64,000 bases of DNA from Oceanisphaera psychrotolerans (GCF_001870485.1 NZ_MDKE01000004.1:1-64000); one strand, 5' to 3'. Shown: positions 27,731 to 39,500, numbered from the stretch's first letter. Numbers and translations are program-made. The notes: generated from the letters alone by a model not told the origin.

Positions 27731-29138
27731 ACCCCAGCTGTTTCATCCCCAGGCCGAGGCCGCCCTGGCCAATCCCGAACTGCGCGCCAACTTCCGTGGC
27801 GCCATGGACTATCTGCGCGACAAACGCCAGACCGCCTTCGCCGATCCGGATGAAGAAAGCGCCATCCGCGACCGGGCCGAAGCCATCCGTCAGCGCTGTC
27901 TGAGCAAGCTGCCGGCACTGCTGGAGCAACTGGAAGCCAATTGCATCGCCAACGGCATTCGGGTGCACTGGGCCGAGAACGCCGAACAGGCCAATGCCCT
28001 CTTCGCCGACATCATCCAGTCTCATGGCGGCACCCAGGTGGTGAAAGGCAAGTCCATGGTGAGCGAAGAGATCGAGCTGAACCACGCCATGGCGAAGGAA
28101 GGCATCGACTGCCTGGAAAGCGACATGGGCGAATACATCGTCCAGCTCGGCGACGAGACCCCCTCGCACATCATCATGCCCGCCATCCACAAGAACAAGC
28201 AGCAGGTAGCGGACCTGTTTGCCGAGCACGTGCCCGGCTTCAAACACACCCTGGACGTGGATACCCTGATCCGGACCGGACGTAATGTGTTGCGCGAGAA
28301 ATTCCGTAGCGCCCACATCGGGGTGTCGGGCGTCAACTTCGCGGTGGCCGAAACCGGCACCCTGTGTCTGGTGGAAAACGAAGGCAACGGGCGCATGTGC
28401 ACTACTGTGCCCGAGGTACATATCGCCATCACCGGTATCGAAAAGGTGGTGGAGTTTCTGGCCGACGTACCGCCGCTGTTCAGCGCTCTCACCCGCTCGG
28501 CAACTGGCCAGACTATTACCACCTACTTCAACATGATCAGCGGCCCCCGCAAGCACGACGAGCTGGATGGCCCCAGAGAAGTGCATCTGGTGCTGCTCGA
28601 CAACGGTCGCAGCCAGGCCTTCGTGGACGAAGAAATGCGCAAGACGCTGCAGTGCATTCGCTGCGGCGCCTGCATGAATCACTGTCCGGTCTACACCCGC
28701 ATCGGCGGCCATGCCTATGGCACCGTCTATCCCGGCCCCATCGGCAAGATTATTTCGCCCCACCTGATGGGGCTGGAGGCGACCCGGGAGCTGCCCACCG
28801 CCTCCAGTCTCTGTGGCGCCTGCGGCGAAGTCTGCCCGGTACGTATTCCCATTCCCGAACTGTTGCAACGGCTGCGGCGCGAGGCCAAGCAGGAGCCCCG
28901 CCCCGGGGTACCGGTACTACGCGGCCAAAACTCCGCCAGCAGCAATACCGAGGCCTTTATCTGGCGCAGTTTCGGCCTGCTCACCCGCACGCCTGCGCTG
29001 TACCGCGTGATGAGCTGGTGCGCCACCCGCCTGCGCGGCCTGATCCCGAGCAAACTGGGCCCCTGGACCCGTTGCCGCACCGCCCCCAGACCCGCCGCCA
29101 GAACCCTGCGTGAACTGATGGCCGAGAGGAACAAATAA
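27720..29138 (+). CDS. lutB: L-lactate oxidation complex subunit LutB (LldF/YkgF)
   Basis: A 472-residue iron-sulfur protein. The N-terminal LUD-type domain (residues about 50-300) contains GKSMVSEEIELNHAM and GVSGVNFAVAETGTL. Two 4Fe-4S sites follow: CIRCGACMNHCP near residue 312 and CGACGEVCP near 365. The C-terminal tail is basic and Arg-rich. LutABC oxidises L-lactate to pyruvate and passes electrons to the quinone pool. The start at 27720 follows a GGAGGG site, and the stop overlaps lutC by one base (TAATG). All cysteines expected for the two clusters are present. Confidence 0.94.
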   Translation: MHNKPQLFHPQAEAALANPELRANFRGAMDYLRDKRQTAFADPDEESAIRDRAEAIRQRCLSKLPALLEQLEANCIANGIRVHWAENAEQANALFADIIQSHGGTQVVKGKSMVSEEIELNHAMAKEGIDCLESDMGEYIVQLGDETPSHIIMPAIHKNKQQVADLFAEHVPGFKHTLDVDTLIRTGRNVLREKFRSAHIGVSGVNFAVAETGTLCLVENEGNGRMCTTVPEVHIAITGIEKVVEFLADVPPLFSALTRSATGQTITTYFNMISGPRKHDELDGPREVHLVLLDNGRSQAFVDEEMRKTLQCIRCGACMNHCPVYTRIGGHAYGTVYPGPIGKIISPHLMGLEATRELPTASSLCGACGEVCPVRIPIPELLQRLRREAKQEPRPGVPVLRGQNSASSNTEAFIWRSFGLLTRTPALYRVMSWCATRLRGLIPSKLGPWTRCRTAPRPAARTLRELMAERNK

Positions 29139-29791
29139 TGTCGACCGCCCGCAACGCCATACTCAACCGACTGCGCCAGGCAGAGATCAAGCCGCTGCCG
29201 GTCAATAATCCGGACTACCCGGTCTGGGATAACACCGACCGTAGCGCCATGCTGACCCGGTTGACCGAACTGCTGCAGCAGAATCACGCCGAGGTACTCA
29301 GACTGAACCGCGCTGAACTGATCACCACCCTGAAGACCCGGATAGAACAGATGGGACTGAAACGTATCGCCACCGGCACCGGCGGAGACTTTCATGCCGA
29401 GCTCACTGAGGCCCTGGCCGACTGCGCCGAACAGCGGCTATTCGACCAGTCGCTGGAGCAGTGGAAAGACGAGCTGTTCAACCGGGTCGATGCCGGCATT
29501 ACCGGTTGTCACGGCGCCATTGCCGCCACCGGCAGCCTGGTACTCTGGCCCGGGCCGGCAGAACCTCGTACCCTGTCACTGGTGCCGCCCTGTCATATCG
29601 CCATTCTCAAGGCCTCGACCCTGTACCCCAACCTGCCGGCGATGATGGCCGACCAGCACTGGGCCGGCGCTATGCCCACCAACCTGCTGCTGGTCTCGGG
29701 ACCGTCCAAGACCGCCGATATTCAGCAAACCCTGGCCTATGGCGCCCACGGACCCAGCCAGCTACTGGTGCTGATCCTGGAGGATGCCTGA
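29138..29791 (+). CDS. lutC: L-lactate oxidation complex subunit LutC (LldG/YkgG)
   Basis: A 217-residue LUD-domain protein, third subunit of the LutABC L-lactate dehydrogenase. The C-terminal half contains the conserved blocks AGITGCHGAIAATGSLVLW, RTLSLVPPCHIAIL and SGPSKTADIQQTLAYGAHGP, as in YkgG. The ATG at 29138 shares its first base with the lutB stop. About 65 bases separate it from the D-lactate dehydrogenase gene, with a few small in-frame ATGs between. No missing residues were noticed. Confidence 0.93.
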   Translation: MSTARNAILNRLRQAEIKPLPVNNPDYPVWDNTDRSAMLTRLTELLQQNHAEVLRLNRAELITTLKTRIEQMGLKRIATGTGGDFHAELTEALADCAEQRLFDQSLEQWKDELFNRVDAGITGCHGAIAATGSLVLWPGPAEPRTLSLVPPCHIAILKASTLYPNLPAMMADQHWAGAMPTNLLLVSGPSKTADIQQTLAYGAHGPSQLLVLILEDA

Positions 29792-29857
29792 TAACCGATG
29801 CCTGATGACGACGCCAATACCGAAACCACTTTTAGTTCTGATGCTAGAGGACCTTTG

Positions 29858-32659
29858 ATGGAACATCGTTACCGCCTGCTGCTTGATGCTCTGGCCCAGT
29901 TTCTGCCCGCCGAGCGAATCATTACCGACAGCTCCCTCTGCCTGGCCTACGGTACCGACGCCAGCTTTTACCGCCTGTTGCCCAAGATGGTGTTGCGCCT
30001 GAGCAGCCTGGAAGAAGTAGTGCGGGTGTTGCAGCGGTGTGGCGAGTACCAGGTTCACTGCACCTTTCGCGCCGCCGGCACCAGCCTGTCGGGCCAGGCG
30101 GTGTCCGACTCGGTGCTGATCACCCTCACCGACGACTGGCGCCAGCACCACATTCTGGACGACGGCCATAGAATAGCCCTGCAACCCGGCGTGATCGGGG
30201 CCGATGCCAATAAATACCTGGCCCCCTTCGGCCGCAAGATAGGTCCCGACCCGGCGTCCATCAACAGCTGCAAGATAGGCGGCATCGCCGCCAACAACGC
30301 CTCGGGCATGTGCTGTGGTACCGCCCAGAATTCCTATCGCACCCTGGATGGCCTGAGTCTGGTGCTGGCCGATGGCACCACACTCGATACCCGGAATGAA
30401 CAAAGCCGGGCCCGCTTTGCCGAACAACAGCCGGCGCTGCTGGCCGGCCTGCGGCAACTGGCGGAAGAAACCAGGGCCAACCCCGAACTGGCCGAGCGTA
30501 TTCGTCACAAGTACCGGCTCAAGAACACCACCGGTTACAGCCTCAACGCGCTGGTGGACTTCGAAGACCCCTTCGACATCCTGGCCCACCTGATGATCGG
30601 CTCGGAAGGCACCCTCGGCTTTATCGCCGAAGTCAGTTACCACACGGTGCCCGACCATCCGTTCAAGGCGTCCTGCCTGCTGGTTTACCCGGATATCGAA
30701 ACCACCTGCCTGGCGGTGACCGAACTGGCCCACACCTCGGTGGCGGCGGTAGAACTGATGGACGGCCGGGCATTGCGCTCCATCGCCGACAAGGCCGGCA
30801 TGCCGGCCTTTGTCAGAGATCTGGATCTGGAAGCGGCCGCCCTGCTGATTGAAGTGCATGGCGAAAACGAAGCCCAGCTGCTGGCGCAGTGCGAGCAGGC
30901 GATGACGACGGTGGCCGGATTCGAGCGATGCAACGAAGTTCCCTTCACCCAGGACAAGAAGGTCTGTGCCAGCCTGTGGGCCATGCGCAAGGGCATGTTT
31001 CCGGCGGTCGGTGCGGTGCGTGAAACCGGCACTACGGTGATCATCGAAGACGTGGCGTTTCACGTGGAACAACTGGCGCCGGCGGTACGCAGCTTGACCG
31101 AACTGTTCGACCGCTTCGGCTACGATGAGGCCATCATCTTCGGCCATGCCCTGGCCGGCAACCTGCATTTTGTGTTCACCCAGGGCTTCGACTCCCAGGA
31201 AGAACTGGATCGCTACGGCGACTTCATGGACGCGGTGGCCCAACTGGTGGCGGTGGAGTATCAGGGCTCGCTCAAGGCCGAACACGGCACCGGTCGCAAC
31301 ATGGCCCCCTATGTAGAACTGGAATGGGGCAAGGAAGGTTACGCGCTGATGCAACGCATCAAGGCGCTGCTGGATCCCGCGGGTATCCTCAATCCGGGAG
31401 TCATCCTCAACGAGGACCGGCAGTCTCATCTGAAAAACCTCAAACCTCTGCCCGCCGCCGACGACATCGTCGACAAGTGTATCGAATGCGGCTTCTGCGA
31501 GGCGGTGTGTCCGTCCCGGGATCTGAGCCTGACGCCGCGCCAGCGCATCGTGCTCTATCGTGAACTGCAGCGCCGGGAGGCCGACGGCGACGCCATCGAC
31601 GACTCGCTGCAGCGGGTATTTGAATATCAGGGACTGGACACCTGTGCCGCCACCGGCCTCTGCGAACAGCGCTGCCCCGTGGGTATCAACACCGGCAATC
31701 TGGTGCGCAAGCTGCGTACCGCCCGCTACCGGAAATTCGAGTCCATCGCGCGCTGGAGTGCCGATCACTTCACCACCACCACCAAAGCGGTGGCCATCGG
31801 TCTGAACAGCGCCGATCTGGGCCGCAGGCTGCTGGGGAATGGCACCATGAGCAGCCTGAACCGGGGTCTGCGCAAGCTGAGTCATGACAAGGTGCCGCTG
31901 TGGTTGCCGGAAACGCCGGCCGCCAACCGGCATCGACCACAGGCTTCGGATCAGGGGCGGCCCAAGGTGGTGTATTTCCCCTCCTGCGCCAGCCGCACCC
32001 TCGGCCAGTCGCCGGATGCCCGTGACCGCCGGTCGCTGACCGAAGTCACTCAGGCGGTACTGGAAAAAGCCGGCTTCGACATCATATTGCCCCGGGATCT
32101 CAACAACCTGTGTTGTGGCATGCCTTATCAGAGCAAGGGCATGAGCGGAGTGGCCGACGACAAGACGCGCGAGCTGGAGGCGAGCCTGTGGCAGGCCTCG
32201 GAGCAGGGCCGCTGGCCGGTGCTGATGGACACCAGCCCCTGCGCCAAACTCGGTCAGGACGGCTTTACCCTGCCACTCAGGATCCATGAACCGGTGACCT
32301 TTGTGCTGGAGCAGGCGATGGACAGGCTGACGCTGACACCGGTGGAAGAAACCGTGATGCTGCACATCACCTGCAGCAGCCGGCGTATGGGGCTGGCCGA
32401 CAGGATGCTGGAACTGGCCCGGCGCTGTGCCACCGAGGTGGTGGTGCCGGAACACATCGAATGCTGCGGCTTTGCCGGCGACAAGGGATTTACCACTCCG
32501 GAACTCAACGCCGCCGCCCTCAAGCCATTGAAGGAGCAGATACCGGCCGGCTGCACCCGCGGGGTCAGCAACAGCCGCACCTGCGAACTGGGCCTCAGCC
32601 ACCACAGCGGCATCAACTACGAGTCCATTCTCTACCTGGTGGATGCAGCGAGTCAGTAA
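29858..32659 (+). CDS. dld: FAD- and Fe-S-dependent D-lactate dehydrogenase (Dld2 type)
   Basis: A 933-residue membrane-associated oxidoreductase. The FAD-binding (PP-loop) domain carries FRAAGTSLSGQAV near residue 70; the FAD-oxidase C domain follows to about 520. Two 4Fe-4S motifs, CIECGFCEAVCP near 540 and GLCEQRCPVG near 605, precede C-terminal CCG domains with LCCGMPYQSKG near 750 and ECCGFAGDKG near 870. The length matches Shewanella Dld-II (934), which oxidises D-lactate to pyruvate. ATG 29858 has AGAGGA upstream and is preferred over ATG 29798. Last gene of the lactate run, so both stereoisomers are covered. Confidence 0.9.
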   Translation: MEHRYRLLLDALAQFLPAERIITDSSLCLAYGTDASFYRLLPKMVLRLSSLEEVVRVLQRCGEYQVHCTFRAAGTSLSGQAVSDSVLITLTDDWRQHHILDDGHRIALQPGVIGADANKYLAPFGRKIGPDPASINSCKIGGIAANNASGMCCGTAQNSYRTLDGLSLVLADGTTLDTRNEQSRARFAEQQPALLAGLRQLAEETRANPELAERIRHKYRLKNTTGYSLNALVDFEDPFDILAHLMIGSEGTLGFIAEVSYHTVPDHPFKASCLLVYPDIETTCLAVTELAHTSVAAVELMDGRALRSIADKAGMPAFVRDLDLEAAALLIEVHGENEAQLLAQCEQAMTTVAGFERCNEVPFTQDKKVCASLWAMRKGMFPAVGAVRETGTTVIIEDVAFHVEQLAPAVRSLTELFDRFGYDEAIIFGHALAGNLHFVFTQGFDSQEELDRYGDFMDAVAQLVAVEYQGSLKAEHGTGRNMAPYVELEWGKEGYALMQRIKALLDPAGILNPGVILNEDRQSHLKNLKPLPAADDIVDKCIECGFCEAVCPSRDLSLTPRQRIVLYRELQRREADGDAIDDSLQRVFEYQGLDTCAATGLCEQRCPVGINTGNLVRKLRTARYRKFESIARWSADHFTTTTKAVAIGLNSADLGRRLLGNGTMSSLNRGLRKLSHDKVPLWLPETPAANRHRPQASDQGRPKVVYFPSCASRTLGQSPDARDRRSLTEVTQAVLEKAGFDIILPRDLNNLCCGMPYQSKGMSGVADDKTRELEASLWQASEQGRWPVLMDTSPCAKLGQDGFTLPLRIHEPVTFVLEQAMDRLTLTPVEETVMLHITCSSRRMGLADRMLELARRCATEVVVPEHIECCGFAGDKGFTTPELNAAALKPLKEQIPAGCTRGVSNSRTCELGLSHHSGINYESILYLVDAASQ

Positions 32660-32683
32660 TGATGTGAGGTTACGTTTTACTCG

Positions 32684-34483
32684 TCACAACAGGGTGACAT
32701 CCGACAGGGGCACACAGCAGCAGGTCAGGATCACCCCGGCTGCTCGCTCCGCCGCCGACAAGGCCGGGGCCTCGGGCTGATCCACCTCGCCGGATGCGAG
32801 GGTCTGCTTGCAGCTGCCGCAGATGCCGGCCCGACAGGACCAGGGCAGGTTCATGCCCTGTCCTTCCGCCTGGGTCAGCAAATCCTGCCGGTTGTTGCCG
32901 ACAAATTCCCGTTCACCGATACGAATATTCAGGCTTCGTGTTTCACGTGAAACAGTCTCGCTTTGCGGACCGGCAAAATACTCCTGCTGCAGCATGCCCA
33001 CCGGTACCCCCAGTGCCAGCAGCCAGCTGCGCGCCTGCTGCATGAAACCCGCCGGGCCACAGAGATAGACCCGACGTTGCTGCAAGGCCGGCACCGTTGC
33101 CAGCTGGGCCAGGGTAAGACGACCACCCTCGCCCCGCTCCGGCCGGGTCAGCACAAACTCCAGCTGCAGACCAGGGTGCTCGGCGGCCAGCTGTTCCAGT
33201 TCGCCTCTGGCGGGAATGTCGGCTTCACTGCGGCACACATGAACGAACACCAGATCCTGCAACTGCTTCCTGTCCGCCAGCGCACGCACCATCGACAGCA
33301 TGGGCGTGACACCGGAGCCGGCGGACAACAGCAGATAACGCGCGGCCGCTTCGAGGGTAAAGTCACCGGCCGGCTCGTGCGCCAGCAGCTCGCAGCCCGG
33401 CTGCAATGTCTCGGCCAGCCAGTTGGAGACCCGGCCGTCGGGCTGGCGTTTCACGCTGATAGCGTAACGACCCGGGCGGGTCGGACTGGAACTCAGGGTG
33501 TAATAGCGCAGCTGCCGCTGCCCGTCTATGTCCAGGGCCACCGGCAGGTGCTGACCCGGCTGGTAGTCGCTCAGCGGCTTGCCGTCTGCCGCCTCCAGCC
33601 AGTAGGTGTCCATGTCCCGCGCCAGAGGCTCGCGGGCCACACACCGCAATGGCCGGCGCCTGGGCGCCGTATCCGGATAAAGGGGCGCCGATGCGTATTC
33701 CAGCACCTCTATTTCGTCGTCCAGCCGGATCTCGCCTTCATTGAGCGGCACCAGGTTCTGACCGAAATAGACCTCGCCGTCCCCGCCCCGCCGATAACGC
33801 AGCAACGTGGCCAGCGGTTCCTTCATGCGGTTGAAGTGTTCACTACCCGGTTCTATGGTAGTCATCACACAGCGGCTGCAGGGCTTGGCCACCACAAATT
33901 CCACCGTGCCGATACGGATGCGCCGCCAGCCATCTTCCTCGAATGGCCGGCTGCCCCTCACCACCAGATTGGTACGAAACTGGGACATTTCCAGCCGGGC
34001 ATCGGCACGCAGATTGAGATCGGCGAGCGAGGCTTCCGAAATCAGCAGCAGCGGGTAGCCGTCGGCAAAGCTGACCGAGGTATTCAGCTTGTCCCGGTAA
34101 CGGCCCGATTGTTCACCCACCCAGAGTAACTGCACCGGTTGTTCCAGGATCTGGCTGAACCAGGCGTCATAGTCCGGGTGCGTACTCCAGGCGGTAAATT
34201 CATCGCCCCACACCGCCGTGGTGACCGGCTGCTGCCCAAACTGCCGCTGGCGTACCGCCAGCTGCTTATCGCGGTACCGCAGATCCAGACCACCGGATAC
34301 CGGCGTCACCACGATGGACTGGATGCGAGGATGGGTACGGGCGGTCACGAAGCTGCCGTCGGGCCTGGCCAGCATGTAGCGGCGATCACCGCCCAATCCC
34401 TCGCGGGAGACCCAGGCCTGCTCCACCCTGACCGCCGCCGCCGATTTAATCGGATAAAGATTCAGTCCCGTGATCACCGCCAT
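32684..34483 (-). CDS. MOSC / ferredoxin-reductase / 2Fe-2S fusion protein (YcbX-like N-terminus)
   Basis: A 599-residue fusion: MOSC_N beta-barrel (about 1-120), MOSC domain (about 120-260, with the molybdenum-cofactor cysteine in KPCSRC near 195), FAD-binding and NAD-binding reductase domains (about 275-500), and a plant-type 2Fe-2S domain with Cys550, 555, 558 and 588. E. coli YcbX has only MOSC plus 2Fe-2S and reduces N-hydroxylated compounds using separate reductases; here the NAD(P)H-oxidising module is built in, so the protein may be a self-sufficient molybdoenzyme. It is convergent with dld2, with a start at 34483. Substrate is inferred. Confidence 0.88.
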   Translation of the reverse strand: MAVITGLNLYPIKSAAAVRVEQAWVSREGLGGDRRYMLARPDGSFVTARTHPRIQSIVVTPVSGGLDLRYRDKQLAVRQRQFGQQPVTTAVWGDEFTAWSTHPDYDAWFSQILEQPVQLLWVGEQSGRYRDKLNTSVSFADGYPLLLISEASLADLNLRADARLEMSQFRTNLVVRGSRPFEEDGWRRIRIGTVEFVVAKPCSRCVMTTIEPGSEHFNRMKEPLATLLRYRRGGDGEVYFGQNLVPLNEGEIRLDDEIEVLEYASAPLYPDTAPRRRPLRCVAREPLARDMDTYWLEAADGKPLSDYQPGQHLPVALDIDGQRQLRYYTLSSSPTRPGRYAISVKRQPDGRVSNWLAETLQPGCELLAHEPAGDFTLEAAARYLLLSAGSGVTPMLSMVRALADRKQLQDLVFVHVCRSEADIPARGELEQLAAEHPGLQLEFVLTRPERGEGGRLTLAQLATVPALQQRRVYLCGPAGFMQQARSWLLALGVPVGMLQQEYFAGPQSETVSRETRSLNIRIGEREFVGNNRQDLLTQAEGQGMNLPWSCRAGICGSCKQTLASGEVDQPEAPALSAAERAAGVILTCCCVPLSDVTLL

Positions 34484-34580
34484 ATAATTTCACCTTGCTC
34501 ATCACAATCAGTTTACAACCGCAGTTCAATCGGTAAGGTTTGATACATACTGCCATTTTCATCGTTATAACGGAGTACAA

Positions 34581-34931
34581 ATGACCATCGAACGTCAGCA
34601 GATTGGCCAGCGCATGAGCCGTATCGTCAAGCACAACGGCACCATCTATCTGTGCGGCCAGGTCTGCAAGGATGCCACCAAGGACATCACCGAGCAAACC
34701 GCCACCATGCTGGAAAAAGTGGATGAGCTGCTGCAGGAAGCCGGTTCCAGCCGCGAGCATATACTGTCCGCCACCATCTACCTGAATACCATGGCCGATT
34801 TTACCGCCATGAACGCGGTATGGGATGCCTGGGTGCCGGAAGGTCATGCCCCGGCCCGTGCCTGCGTGGAGGCCGCCATGGCCCGTCCCGAGCTGCTGGT
34901 GGAAATTTCGGTGGTCGCAGCCGAACGCTGA
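34581..34931 (+). CDS. RidA-family protein (YoaB-like)
   Basis: A 116-residue YjgF/YER057c/UK114 family protein. The core reads [21 protein letters not shown], and the conserved C-terminal block is [20 protein letters not shown], with the active-site arginine of imine deaminases retained (ARAC, Arg97). RidA hydrolyses reactive 2-aminoacrylate and related imines; this shorter version is closer to E. coli YoaB, whose function is less certain. The ribosome site (ACGGAG) precedes ATG 34581. It is divergent from the MOSC fusion and convergent with gdhA across a shared terminator. Confidence 0.87.
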   Translation: MTIERQQIGQRMSRIVKHNGTIYLCGQVCKDATKDITEQTATMLEKVDELLQEAGSSREHILSATIYLNTMADFTAMNAVWDAWVPEGHAPARACVEAAMARPELLVEISVVAAER

Positions 34932-34951
34932 GTTTCTGGCGCCACAAAAAA

Positions 34952-34977
34952 TAAAAGCCCGGAATACCGGGCTTTTA
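34952..34977. terminator. Bidirectional terminator between ridA-like gene and gdhA
   Basis: TAAAAGCCCGG and CCGGGCTTTTA arms with a short AATA loop; A- and T-runs lie within the arms, suiting both directions. Confidence 0.85.
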
Positions 34978-35001
34978 GACGTTGATAAAGCGGATGCTCG
35001 C

Positions 35002-36477
<1,476 letters not shown>

Positions 36478-36569
36478 TCATTCCCGGCGTTTATTTCGGC
36501 GCAATTCACTTGGCCAGCGATCGCTTAAAGCCGTCTATGCTTGATCCGAGGTACAGGGAGAAACAGCGG

Positions 36570-38284
36570 ATGGATACGAAAGAGTCTCTTTTTGCGGTCG
36601 ACGATACACAACTGGGACAAGCCCTGATAGAGCAGGGACACATCTCGGATAAAGAACTTGCCCGCCTGGAGCGAATGCGCCAAACACAGACCGACAGCGG
36701 CTCGCTGACGGCGTTGCTGTTGAATCTGGGCATGATATCGGAACGCGAGCTGGCCAGATGCCTGTCCGATCTGACCCGACTGCCGCTGACCTCCACCGAG
36801 GACTACCCGCTTTCTTCTCCTCTCGACATCGAGCTGCCCTACCGATTCCTGAAAGAACATCACCTGGTGCCATTGCGGCAGGAGAAAGATGAACTGGTGC
36901 TGGCCATGGTCGACCCCAGAGACGACTTCTCCGTTCGCGCCATGGCATGATGTGCCAGCAACCGGTGCGGCTGCAGGTGGGAGTCAGCTCGGAAGTCACC
37001 TCTACCATCGAGCGTCTCTACGGTGAAGGGCAGAGCAAAATGGGCGATATCCTCTCTGCGGTACAGCAGGAGGAAGAAACGGAAGAAAGCATCGCCCAGC
37101 TCAAGGACATGGCCAGCGAGGCACCGGTGATCCGCCTGGTCAACCTGATCATCCAGAAGGCGGTGGATCTGCGCGCCTCCGACATTCATGTCGAGCCGTT
37201 CGAAAACCGGCTCAACATCCGCTACCGCATCGACGGCGTGCTACAACAAAGCGAAGCCCCGCCGGTAAACATGACCCCGGCCATTATCTCCCGCATCAAG
37301 ATCATGGCCCGGCTCAATATCGCCGAGCGACGCCTGCCCCAGGATGGCCGTATCGAGCTCAAAATACAGGGCATGGAGCTGGATATCCGGGTCTCCACCG
37401 TCCCCACCATGCACGGCGAAAGCCTGGTCATGCGACTGCTCAACCGGGAGAGTGTCATTCTTGATTTCGATGCCCTGGGATTTTCCGAACACACCAAACG
37501 GCGCTTTCAGCAGGTATTGAAAATCCCCCACGGCATGGTGATGGTGACCGGCCCTACCGGCAGCGGTAAAACCACCACGCTCTACACCGCCCTCAACCAG
37601 CTGAATACCACCGAGCTCAAGCTGATCACGGTGGAAGATCCGGTGGAATACCAGCTTGAAGGGGTCAACCAAATCCACGTCAAGCCGGCCATCGGGCTGA
37701 CCTTCGCCAGTGCCCTGCGCTCCATCGTTCGTCAGGATCCCGACGTCATCATGGTCGGGGAAATGCGGGATCTGGAAACCGCCCGTATCTGCGTGCAGTC
37801 GGCGCTCACCGGACACCTGGTGCTGTCGACCCTGCACACCAACGACGCCGCCAGCAGCGTCACCCGACTGCTGGAAATGGGCGTGGAAGACTACCTGCTC
37901 ACCTCCACCCTCAACGGAGTAATAGGGCAGCGGCTGGTACGGGTGCTGTGCGCCCACTGCAAGGAGCGCTACCAGCCATTGCCGGAGTTGGTGCGAGAAC
38001 TGAAGCTGACACCGCTAAACCCGGGTGAGTCCATTCATCTGCACAGGCCCGTCGGCTGCCCCCACTGTGCCGGCACCGGCTACCACGGTCGTCTGGCCAT
38101 TCAAGAGCTGCTGGTCATGAACGACGACATTCGCAAACTGGTGCTGAGCCATGCCGACGCCGGCAAGATTCAGGAGGCGGCCATCCGCAACGGCATGACC
38201 ACCATGTACGGAGACGGCCTGCACAAGGCCCTGCACGGCATCACCAATATCGAAGAGGTGATTCGGGTCACCCAGGGGGCATGA
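36570..38284 (+). pseudogene. gspE: Type II secretion ATPase GspE, frameshifted in this sequence
   Basis: The N-terminal part (36570-36950, ending in a premature TGA) and the remainder (from about 36947) are one frame apart. Restoring a third G at 36944-36945 gives one 571-residue protein of normal length. Walker A GPTGSGKTTTLY, the Asp box, Walker B region QDPDVIMVGEMRD and the tetracysteine zinc site (CAHC and CPHC) are intact in the main part. GspE powers pseudopilus assembly. No slippery heptamer or stimulatory structure supports programmed frameshifting, so an error is more likely. First gene of an 11-gene operon ordered E-F-G-H-I-J-K-L-M-N-D. Confidence 0.88.
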
Positions 38285-38285
38285 G

Positions 38286-39500
38286 GTGGCGCTGTATTAT
38301 TTCAAGGCGGTGAACCAGAATGGCGAGCCTCAGGAAGGCCGGCTCGAAGGACAGGACCAGCAGGCCATAGTGCGGCAGCTGCAACAGCGGGGGCTGATCC
38401 CGCTCAGCGTGGTGCAGGATGCCGGACAAAGCCATTCAGCGGGGACCGGCTGGCTGCACCGACGGCGCACCGGCGAGCGCCAGATCCAGGCCCTGACCCA
38501 GGATCTGGCCGCCCTGCTGAAGGCCGGCATCCCCCTGGAACGGGCCCTGGGCATCATGATCCAGGTGCGCGGTCAGACCGGCGATATTCGTCTGCTCGGC
38601 CAGATCCGCGAAGGCATTCAGCGTGGACAAGGCCTGTCGGTGGTACTGGCCGAACAGGGGGAGGACTTTTCTCCCTTCTATCTGAACATGATCCGGGCCG
38701 CCGAAATCTCCGGCAACCTGGAGCAGGGGCTGGCCGAGCTGGCAGTCTACCTGGAGCGCAGCCGTCAGCTCAGGGAAAAAGCCCTGTCGGCTCTGATTTA
38801 CCCCATCATACTGGTGCTGGTATCGGCGGTATCGCTGCTGATCATCCTGACCTACGTCATCCCCCAGTTCCAGCAGCTGTTTGCCGACATGGGGCAGACC
38901 ATGCCGTTGTCTACCCGTATCGTGATCGGCAGTGCCGAGTTTCTGCGTGACATGGGGCTGTGGCTGCTGCTGGCCCTGTTGCTGGCGTTGATTGCCGGCC
39001 AGCGCCTGCTGGCCAGGCCCGAGCCACGCCTGGCCTGGGACAGCTTCAAGCTGCGCCTGCCCCTGGCCGGAGAGCTGATCCGCCGGCTGGAAGTCGCCCG
39101 CTTCAGCCGCAGTCTCGGCACCCTGATGAAAGGCGGGGTCCCCCTGCTCAACGCACTCACCATTGCCCGGGACACGGTAGGCAATCACCTGCTGGCCCGG
39201 ACCCTCGGCGAGGCGGCCAGCAGCCTGAAGGAAGGCAAGCGACTGGCCGATCCGCTGCAGGCCTCGGGCCAGTTTCCACCACTGGCGATACAGATGATCC
39301 GGGTTGGTGAAGAAACCGGCCAGCTGGAAGACATGCTGCTGAAGGTCGCCGACCGCTATGACCGGGAAGTGGAAAATGCCATCCAGCGGATGCTGACCAT
39401 TCTCGAGCCGGTGCTGATTGTCGGCCTCGGCGTGCTCATCGCCGGCATCATCATCTCCATTCTGGTCGCTATCCTCAGTATCAACGAATTGCCCATATAG
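38286..39500 (+). CDS. gspF: Type II secretion inner-membrane protein GspF
   Basis: A 404-residue polytopic inner-membrane protein that anchors GspE. Two repeats of the T2SF domain lie at about residues 70-190 and 270-395, each followed by hydrophobic helices (about 170-190, 222-242 and 375-395). Recognisable stretches are TQDLAALLKAGIPLERAL and SRSLGTLMKGGVPLLNAL, and the C-terminus GLGVLIAGIIISILVAILSINELPI-like block. The GTG start at 38286 lies one base after the gspE stop. Standard length. Confidence 0.93.
   Translation: MALYYFKAVNQNGEPQEGRLEGQDQQAIVRQLQQRGLIPLSVVQDAGQSHSAGTGWLHRRRTGERQIQALTQDLAALLKAGIPLERALGIMIQVRGQTGDIRLLGQIREGIQRGQGLSVVLAEQGEDFSPFYLNMIRAAEISGNLEQGLAELAVYLERSRQLREKALSALIYPIILVLVSAVSLLIILTYVIPQFQQLFADMGQTMPLSTRIVIGSAEFLRDMGLWLLLALLLALIAGQRLLARPEPRLAWDSFKLRLPLAGELIRRLEVARFSRSLGTLMKGGVPLLNALTIARDTVGNHLLARTLGEAASSLKEGKRLADPLQASGQFPPLAIQMIRVGEETGQLEDMLLKVADRYDREVENAIQRMLTILEPVLIVGLGVLIAGIIISILVAILSINELPI

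Noticed and set aside
29762-32605. A long minus-strand frame of over 900 residues opposite dld
   Set aside because: It is antisense to a clearly recognised dehydrogenase with all domains and motifs; its translation is low-complexity (His, Gln, Gly rich) and resembles nothing known. Long antisense frames are common in GC-rich DNA.
36942-36950. Programmed frameshift in gspE
   Set aside because: No slippery heptamer or clear downstream structure is seen, and five other genes have similar one-base deletions, so an error explains it better.
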